In this document: piece after piece, positions 57,301 to 64,000 of the stretch
Position numbering within the stretch: position 1 is the first letter of the stretch
Layout of the letters: every line of letters begins with the position of its first letter
Source: Gadus chalcogrammus
Taxonomy: Eukaryota; Chordata; Actinopteri; Gadiformes; Gadidae
DNA: 64,000 bases
NCBI RefSeq assembly: GCF_026213295.1
Contig: NC_079421.1
Coordinates: forward strand, 19,770,925 to 19,834,924
Reading direction: 5' to 3'
Position numbers and translations under genes: made by a program
The notes under the pieces: model-generated
What the model saw: only the letters and a program-made list of their open reading frames with translations
What the model was told of the DNA's origin: nothing
The model's database searches: none

Positions 57301-57369
57301 CGTTCTCGAGGGGTACTTAATGGCATCACCCGGTGTGCTCTTGACTCACGCTGAAGCAGTCGCAGGGGG

Positions 57370-58080
57370 GGGGGGTTTGGGGGCTAATTGAATTAGTCTG
57401 CCCACATCCAGCCGCCATAAACAAGTCAATTGCGAGACCATTAAAATCTGCCAGGTGAAAGGGGCCAGGCAGAGAGAGTGCTGGGGCTATTGACATGTGA
57501 AAAAAAGAAAAGAAATACGTCCTTCCTTAAAGGCTGCTTGCGCTTTCACACCGGAGGTCACACAACACATTTCCTCAGCGGAGGAGGGACACAAATGCAT
57601 TTAAAACACCCGACCATCACGATATTACTTCAGAGTACGGCTCTGTGAATCCTCGCTTTTCTTTTATCACGGAGCGCTAATGGGTAGTGTAAAACGGGAG
57701 ACAATGGAGGAACATTCCCTGGGCGAGGAGCACGAATTGATCCAGGCTCACGTGTCAATAGCTTTTCTGTTTAAGGACGGCAGTTGGTAGAACTGTTGGA
57801 TCAGCGTTTCCTTCCTTTTTCTTATCAGCTGCGGGCGGCTGAGGTTTTTACTACAATTGAGTAGAACCTGGGCAAATAGGATTCAGACACAGCCAAAGCG
57901 GTCTGCCGAGACTGTGTGTGTATTGAGTGGCAGCTCAATTCAAACGAGCAGCTTAGATGCCCCTTCATTTCCCGAGTGCGGCGTTTATTAAATGATGGCC
58001 TATGATTAGCTGACGCCTCCGAACCTTTTAAACGACACTTATTCGCCTTGATGGTCTGCATATTTGCATCCCGTTGTTAA
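57370..58080. promoter_or_regulatory. Candidate conserved regulatory block
   Basis: This is non-repetitive, balanced-composition sequence with clustered homeodomain-like TAATTG/CAATTA/ATTAAA and GATTAG words, with no reading frame. Its texture resembles vertebrate conserved non-coding DNA. Conservation itself cannot be seen from one genome. Confidence 0.25.
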
Positions 58081-58158
58081 ATTGTTCAAACTAATCTCTC
58101 AAATAAAAGTTGCATGGTTAAACTAATCTCTGTAAGTAAATGGTCCACAGTTAATGTT

Positions 58159-58346
58159 CCACTGCTTCCTAACTTGAACGAACCAAGTGCTCCCATTGAG
58201 ATATGTCTCTGTGCTGCAGAGGAAATAAGAAGCACTTAAACAGCCTGGCCTCTAGTGTCAGGACTCCTGGCTGAGCCAACCTAATTAATAGCTGCTTCCT
58301 CCTACAGATTCCTCTATGCACGCCGTGCATTTTTAGACAACAGCTG
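58159..58346 (+). repeat. Inverted-duplicate segment, copy A
   Basis: It shares long exact words, in the same order, with the minus strand of 60195-60382: CCACTGCTTCCTAA, TTGCAGAGGAAATA-like, GAAGCACTTAAACAGCCTGG, CTGGCTGAGCCAAC, TAATTAATAGCTGCTTCCTC, and GCATTTTTAGACAACAGCTG. The length is identical (188 bases), with scattered substitutions and balanced small indels. It is not low-complexity and not a known transposon type. Confidence 0.85.
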
Positions 58347-58645
58347 CTCCACTTTTTTGTGCAAAGCATTGTAAGTTAAAGATTGCTTTTTTTTTTTCAT
58401 TAGGTTTCATTACATTTCAACTTGCATAGATATTTTATCATTTATTTTATTTGGACTTATATATATATGTATCAACTTCAGCTTGTCTCCCTGTTGGATT
58501 GTATGCACATTCCTGAGTCTTTAATCGGGGGGTTGCAAATTATAGTAATTAATGTGCTATGATGTTTGATGTGTGTTTGTGTTAGTGTGTGGGTATGTGG
58601 TATTTTGTACACGTTGTGTAATGGTGGGATTATGATGTAGGCATG

Positions 58646-58646
<1 letters not shown>

Positions 58647-58730
<84 letters not shown>

Positions 58731-58805
58731 TGCACATGCTCTGAGTGTGTGTGCGTGTGTGTCTGCACATGCTCTGAGTGTGCGTGTGCGTGCGTGCGTG
58801 CGTCC
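58647..58805. repeat. (GT)n microsatellite
   Basis: A pure GT run at 58647-58730, then two copies of GTCTGCACATGCTCTGAGTG at 58728 and 58761. Confidence 0.97.
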
Positions 58806-58809
58806 TGTG

Positions 58810-59110
58810 TGTGTGTGTTGAGGCTGACGTGCCGGCTGGCTAGTGAGCGGGAGCAGGAAGGGTTATCAGAGAGCCACAGTCAAACCGCAGGCCAGAGGGA
58901 GGCTGTGGCCATTCTGATAACAAAGCTGCACACCCCGGCCAATCATAATGGAGTCTGCTGCATCGCAGTAGAAGATCGGCCATCAAACTGATCTTGTCTG
59001 ACGTTTTATAACAGACCCGACGAGGCGTGCAACAGGGATTATCTGGACAACTGAAGCCGATCTGTTTTTTAGAAAGTGGTCACCCGCATTTGTATGTGTG
59101 CGTGTGTTTC

Positions 59111-59166
<56 letters not shown>

Positions 59167-60190
59167 TGTGTGTCTATCTATCCATCATATTGAATTACTC
59201 ATGTGAGCGTTAAACCGTGACATGTTATTGCACGATATCAATCACAACATGAGACAGTTGATTAAAGGTTCATCACCATCACACCTCATATCTCCTTCAC
59301 CTCATTACACATATATTGGCTAAAATCAAAATAGCACTCTGTTTTTAACCGGCCTATGATGAGCCTCAATGAGGTGAGGACAACGTTCTTTTCTATTCTA
59401 ATAAGGCTACATGAAGCAGGCGTTTTTATTTTATTTAACATCTATGTTTATATTTATTCACATACCCCACAGGAGAGCAGTGAGTACAGACAAGAGTACG
59501 GAGCATGGAGCGGTTCCACCGATGTTGTGTCCAATTAAAACAGTAGCAGCATACCTTCTGCTCCTCTCTCTCCCTACGCTCCCATGCATGCAGATCCTCA
59601 GTCAAAGTGACATGATTCCCGCGTGCAAACACGGCAGATAAATAGTTCTAGTGCAGCATGCGACCAGCTGAGCGTTACGAGGCCCTGTTGAGAGTGCTCA
59701 GCGTGATTTAGTACCCGTGGGCTGATTTATTTTTAAACACAATGAAGGACGGCAAATGGATTAATTAAAAAACGAGGAGACGGTCTGACGTGTTTGCGGA
59801 CATAGACCTGTCCCCTTTTCCGCTGTTGCTTGGCACTCGAATCTCGGGCAAAGCCAGACGATCCCTGATTCACGGGGGGTAATTTGGGACACAGCAGTCC
59901 TACTATGTTATAGCAGGACTTATGGGGGAAGACCGCACAGAGCCTGGCTGGAAACAAGCAACTGCAACGGGCGAGGTTGCTCATTGTTTCCTGTTGTTCC
60001 TGAGGGGATTAGGCTTCCAGAAGTGTACTTCTACATTGCCAAGTCTACAAGACACTTACTACTAATAGTGTAAACTGTAGAAAAAAAAAGAAAAAAAAAG
60101 ATATATATTATATTAATATGAATTGATACAGACACTTTCCGTGATGAAGAACAGATCTTTAACCTAGAAATACAAATGCAAAGCTAAAGC
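58810..60190. other. Unique sequence between the inverted copies
   Basis: Non-coding apart from a GT run at 59117-59172. The segments 58820-58990 and 59650-59860 are repeat-free, with AATCATAATGG and GGATTAATTAAAA words, and may belong to the same regulatory cluster. Confidence 0.3.
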
Positions 60191-60194
60191 TGAT

Positions 60195-60382
60195 CAGCTG
60201 TTGTCTAAAAATGCATTGTGTGCATAGAGACGAAGCTATAGGAGGAAGCAGCTATTAATTATGTTGGCTCAGCCAGGGCTCCTGACACGAGGCCAGGCTG
60301 TTTAAGTGCTTCCTATTTCCTCTGCAACACAGGGACATATCACAATAGGAGCACTCGGTTAGTTTAATTTAGGAAGCAGTGG
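60195..60382 (-). repeat. Inverted-duplicate segment, copy B
   Basis: Read on the minus strand it matches 58159-58346 from CCACTGCTTCCTAA to CAGCTG. Weaker similarity continues a further 15-20 bases beyond both ends (for example CTACAGTTTATACT versus CCACAGTTAATGTT). By eye identity is roughly 85 percent. Confidence 0.85.
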
Positions 60383-60399
60383 AGTATAAACTGTAGACA

Positions 60400-62259
60400 T
60401 ATATCCTTTCATTTCATATTGTCCAATGCGTTGGAACATTTAGCTTTTTCGTTTTTCATTTCAAAGACAATAAGCTAGCAATCGACATTTAGGTACAAGT
60501 AATAGTCCACCTACATTTTTCCTCAGAATTTATTTAGCTAACAGCCTTTTATTTACTTATGGATTTATACATTCAGTTAAATATTAATGGCGGGCTAGTT
60601 AATTCTGCATTATCTGAGATGTTGGGGGTGAGTGTCTTTCTATTCCTTTTAGTGCAACCCTTCTTAAGTGTTCTGACAAGTGGGTAATTCATCTATCCAC
60701 AGTATGTCTTAGAATGAATAACACATCATTCTATATGTATATAAGCTCTGTAGTTGTGCCCTCATCTCCGTCTTCTTCATTAATCATCAAATTGCGAGTT
60801 GTGAGGTCAACAAAATAAGTTATACAGAATACGATGGCACAAAAGCAATCAGGCACAATGCAGATTCACTCGTAAGCCTCTGGTTAAGGAAGAGGTGATG
60901 AAGTGATGAAGTGGCATGTTTTATTCACACGCCGTCTTGTGACTCCTCCCTGAAGGGTGGTAGTGTTAACATTGACAGTTTACCATTTAACAAATTTTAA
61001 ATTACCCAACAGTCATTTTTGACGCTGAAAGAATGATTTGATGTCGGCTATCATGCTTTCCGTGGGCATGACCTATTCTATGAATTGGAATGAAAAATAT
61101 ATTTACCGCAGGAGAGAAAACGTACACTCTGTCATCACAATTAACACCCAAGTAATGAAACTTCAAAGTGAGTCAATGTGTGGCACGCGTCAGCGAAGTT
61201 CTTTGTTAAGGAGAAGGAAAAGAGAGAGAGGGAGAGAGCTGAGGGATTCTGTTAAATTAAAAACTTTGTACTGCTTACTGGACACCCTAAACTAAAAGGA
61301 TACAAAGACACATCTCTAAAATGGCGATCGCCTGCCTTACCAAGATTCAAAAGCGATTTAATTCCAAATGAATCCTCATCATGAATCACGTCTATAACAG
61401 GAGTTTGCTGGGTCACCATTTGCCTTCTTTGCTTTGAAAGCTGCTTCCATTGAATGCAGAATAGCAGAAGCCCATCTTCCTGTTCCTGAGTGCTCCTGTT
61501 GGGGAAAACACTTTCAATTACCTTCTAAAGATTTCCAATGTGTTCCGAAGAGTCGCTTGTTCAAAACACCAGTAACAACACAAAAAGATTGTTGTTTTTC
61601 TGCAAGCATACAGATAACAGGCACCATTCTATGCTCTGTGGTGGCGGTGCCATTATATTATCAGCTGCTTTGTTGCTGGGAGGTCTACACGGAGGATAAC
61701 CTCACCATCACAGGTGTCCGAATAATGTTTAACGTGTCTGTATCTGTGTGTTTGAGGACACACTACAATCTTGTTGGGTTGTTACTGGCACTCATTTTGA
61801 ATCAAGCAACTATTTGGGAACATATTGAAAACTAAAACGAAATGTCCGTTCCCCTTTCATGAAGGTGAGCTAGACTACTTTAACTCTGCAGGTCAATGGT
61901 AGCGGCTAATGGCATGCAAATCCTAACCAATCACTCACTTTCTGGACACTCTTGATGGCACACGTTCACCAGAAGACGTTTTTATGATTGGATTCAGATA
62001 CGCGTCATTAGGGAGCAGGTATTGGTAAGGGCGTCTTGCTCAAGGATGCCTACAGGTAGACTGTAGACATCGGGAATCAAACCAAGAACCATTCAGCTTT
62101 TGAACTATCATACTGAACCAATATCCTACCTCCCCTTTACATTGCGCATGCTACCTCGCACATGCCACTCGCGTGTGAGGACTGTTCTTGTTTACAAAAA
62201 CTGAGTTCCTGTCGTCCCTGAATGAACCCATGAGTGCGCTCAGCACTCCACAACAGGGA
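60400..62259. other. Unique non-coding sequence and SINE relic
   Basis: No supported gene. The open frame at 61434-61835 (133 codons) has no recognisable domain. The 62015-62130 segment looks like a minus-strand SINE relic, with a B-box-like GTTTGATTCCC reading. Confidence 0.35.
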
Positions 62260-62272
62260 CAGACACACACAT

Positions 62273-62322
<50 letters not shown>
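62260..62322. repeat. (CA)n microsatellite
   Basis: CA repeats with an initial CATG interruption. Confidence 0.97.
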
Positions 62323-64000
62323 GTTGCGCTGGGCCTTTAGACCTCAGCGTCGTGCATTATGTCCACCTGGCACTTCTGACGAGTTGAACAGTTGGCGCGT
62401 CTGTGCCAGGAGAAATGTTTACTGCTAGTAAAGCATTTGACCTCAGGAAAAGAATTATTCAGGACATTTAAAAACCGAAAATACATTTGGGAACAAACAC
62501 AGACCCCAGATGGTGGCACTCACAGAAGGCTTTGCAGCGTTCTTAACAAACAAGCTATGAAGAATTTAATAAAAATTGGATGCAAAAGCGTATTAAAATC
62601 ACATCTTGATCCTGGGAGGACATATCAGGATAAATAGGTCCCTTTTGGTGAACTTTGGCATCCGTAAAAGAAGACCCTTTGTTGACAAAAAGCCAAACCA
62701 GATAAGATGTGTTCTGGTGATGATTTTTAATGAGTAACACCCAAAAGTGCAGCCCGTGGGTATTGGCTGTTGAACATTTTTAACTGGAAGAAATTTAACG
62801 CCATGCAAGAATTCCTGGTGGGTCTGAAAATGAATGAAATTAAACTTACTTCCTCACCAGGTGTGAAAGTCAACTCCATGTATTTATGGGCTATTGCAAC
62901 CGATTTCAAAATAGACCCTGAAGTATCGAGTGGGATGAATGACAGCTCAGCCCACCAGTTGCTAGAGTCCAACGGCGGTCAGAATAGGTTTGTTGTTTGA
63001 AATCAACAGATGTTCGCTTTCTCTTCGGACCTATAAAATAAACCCTTCCCAAATGCTTGAAGAGGGCATTACGTATCTCACATCTCCCATCCAGTTGAAG
63101 ATCCCAGCGCGATAGAATAAATTGGTTCACTTGCTGGTTTCGGCTTCTGATGACGAAGATTAAATTAAAATCTGATACCAATTCAATTAGAACATTGATA
63201 TTTTCGGTTAAATAGTTTTGGGGTTTTATCGTATCACAATAACCAAGTATATTATTTTATATTGTCCATATTTTTGTTGTCAAAACAAAAACATATGCCT
63301 GTAGCTTCGTACATTCATTGTCGTGATATCTTAAATGTGTAGAATTTTGTTTTCAATACATACGTATGCTATGATTGACATTTCGCAGAGCCAATAAGAG
63401 GGCTGCATCCTGGGAGGCCAATCAGATTTCAGAGTGGCACAGGGAAAACCTGTGTCACTCCAACCACAGCCTCCGTCTCTCCTTCGTCAAAACAAATCAA
63501 GAGCTGTGAAAATGCTGTGCGACAAGACTGAAGTGTGACCAGCAGTCAGAGCTCAAATGTGAAAATTCACACAGTCAACCACTTCAACCACAGTGAGAGC
63601 TTGGTATTATGCATGTGTGTCACAACCGATTTCCTTATCTTTCTATTGAGGCCGCTAAGATATTCAGACTCCAGATAAACAAAGAATCAGCACAGGCCCT
63701 GAGGGTAAGCGAAGACACGGTTGGTGGAAACAACCTTAAAGTCACATTCAGGTCAGCCCCTGATATGCGCTGGTACTCGGGCTAATCTTCAGGCCGATCA
63801 ACAGAACAACAAGACAGAAACACCTGCTCATACTACGCCACTTCTTGCGGGTCTATAACAACGACGACGAAGGCTGGCTTGAAGAGCCAATAGCAGCGCA
63901 TCTGTCCCCAAACAGCCTGGACGGGTCGATACAGCCGCGGCACCAGGGCCGAGGGAAGTGGGTCCGATTGCTAAGTGCATGACCACATTCCAGCCTGGGA
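62323..64000. other. Unique non-coding sequence to the window end
   Basis: Short overlapping open frames on both strands at 62555-63181 show no family motif or splice-site support. No repeat family was recognised. Confidence 0.35.

Noticed and set aside
61434..61835. 133-codon open frame as a gene
   Set aside because: There are no domain motifs, and none of the splice or regulatory context that would support it.
62555..63181. Cluster of 60-91 codon frames on both strands
   Set aside because: The frames overlap each other on both strands with no motifs or splice signals.

Overview
The window looks like teleost fish nuclear DNA, most likely from a gadiform (cod-like) genome. Evidence for this: coding sequence is sparse and intron-split, splice sites are GT/AG, tRNA-derived SINEs end in the fish-type tail 'GCTTTGGATAAAAGCG', small inverted-repeat DNA transposons are common, and the load of (CA)n, (CT)n and (GATA)n microsatellites is very high. 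The gadiform guess rests only on that microsatellite load and is an inference. Nearly all long open frames in the window are translations of dinucleotide repeats.

Two real genes are recognisable, both on the minus strand. The first, at 5.4-10.8 kb, is the 3' half of an SH2-domain adaptor of the SLP-76/BLNK/CLNK family. It is best read as clnk and is split into small exons with GT/AG splice sites. The terminal three exons (6900-6977, 6156-6311, 5415-5564) encode a complete SH2 domain and the C-terminus. Four upstream exons (10643-10799, 8726-8884, 8580-8614, 7824-7901) join in compatible phase. The N-terminal part was not found. The second gene, at 34.2-37.0 kb, is hs3st1 (heparan sulfate glucosamine 3-O-sulfotransferase 1). 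It has a 309-residue coding sequence in one exon (34915-35844), a 5' leader split by an intron (acceptor 35995, donor 36713), two short upstream ORFs, and a poly(A) signal at 34197-34202. CLNK and HS3ST1 are also neighbours on the same strand of human chromosome 4p16-p15, so order and orientation appear conserved while the interval is much shorter here.

Layout: 1-3930 is a 47-bp minisatellite with higher-order structure, interrupted by a tRNA-derived SINE-like insertion. 3931-5400 is clnk 3' flank with a SINE fragment. 5415-10799 holds the clnk exons, with telomere-like repeats and a MITE inside introns. 10800-34196 is intronic or intergenic sequence rich in microsatellites, SINEs and foldback elements. 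34197-37000 is hs3st1. 37000-64000 has no recognised gene; it holds microsatellites, two copies of a roughly 0.55-0.6 kb MITE (45129-45735 and 55848-56398), and a 57.3-60.4 kb stretch that reads like conserved regulatory DNA.

The most striking unexplained signal is a pair of similar 188-bp non-repetitive segments in inverted orientation (58159-58346 and 60195-60382) about 1.85 kb apart. They carry shared ETS-like, homeodomain-like and E-box motifs and look like an ancient inverted duplication of a cis-regulatory element upstream of hs3st1. The two genes act separately: CLNK is a cytoplasmic immune-receptor adaptor, and HS3ST1 is a Golgi enzyme that makes antithrombin-binding heparan sulfate.
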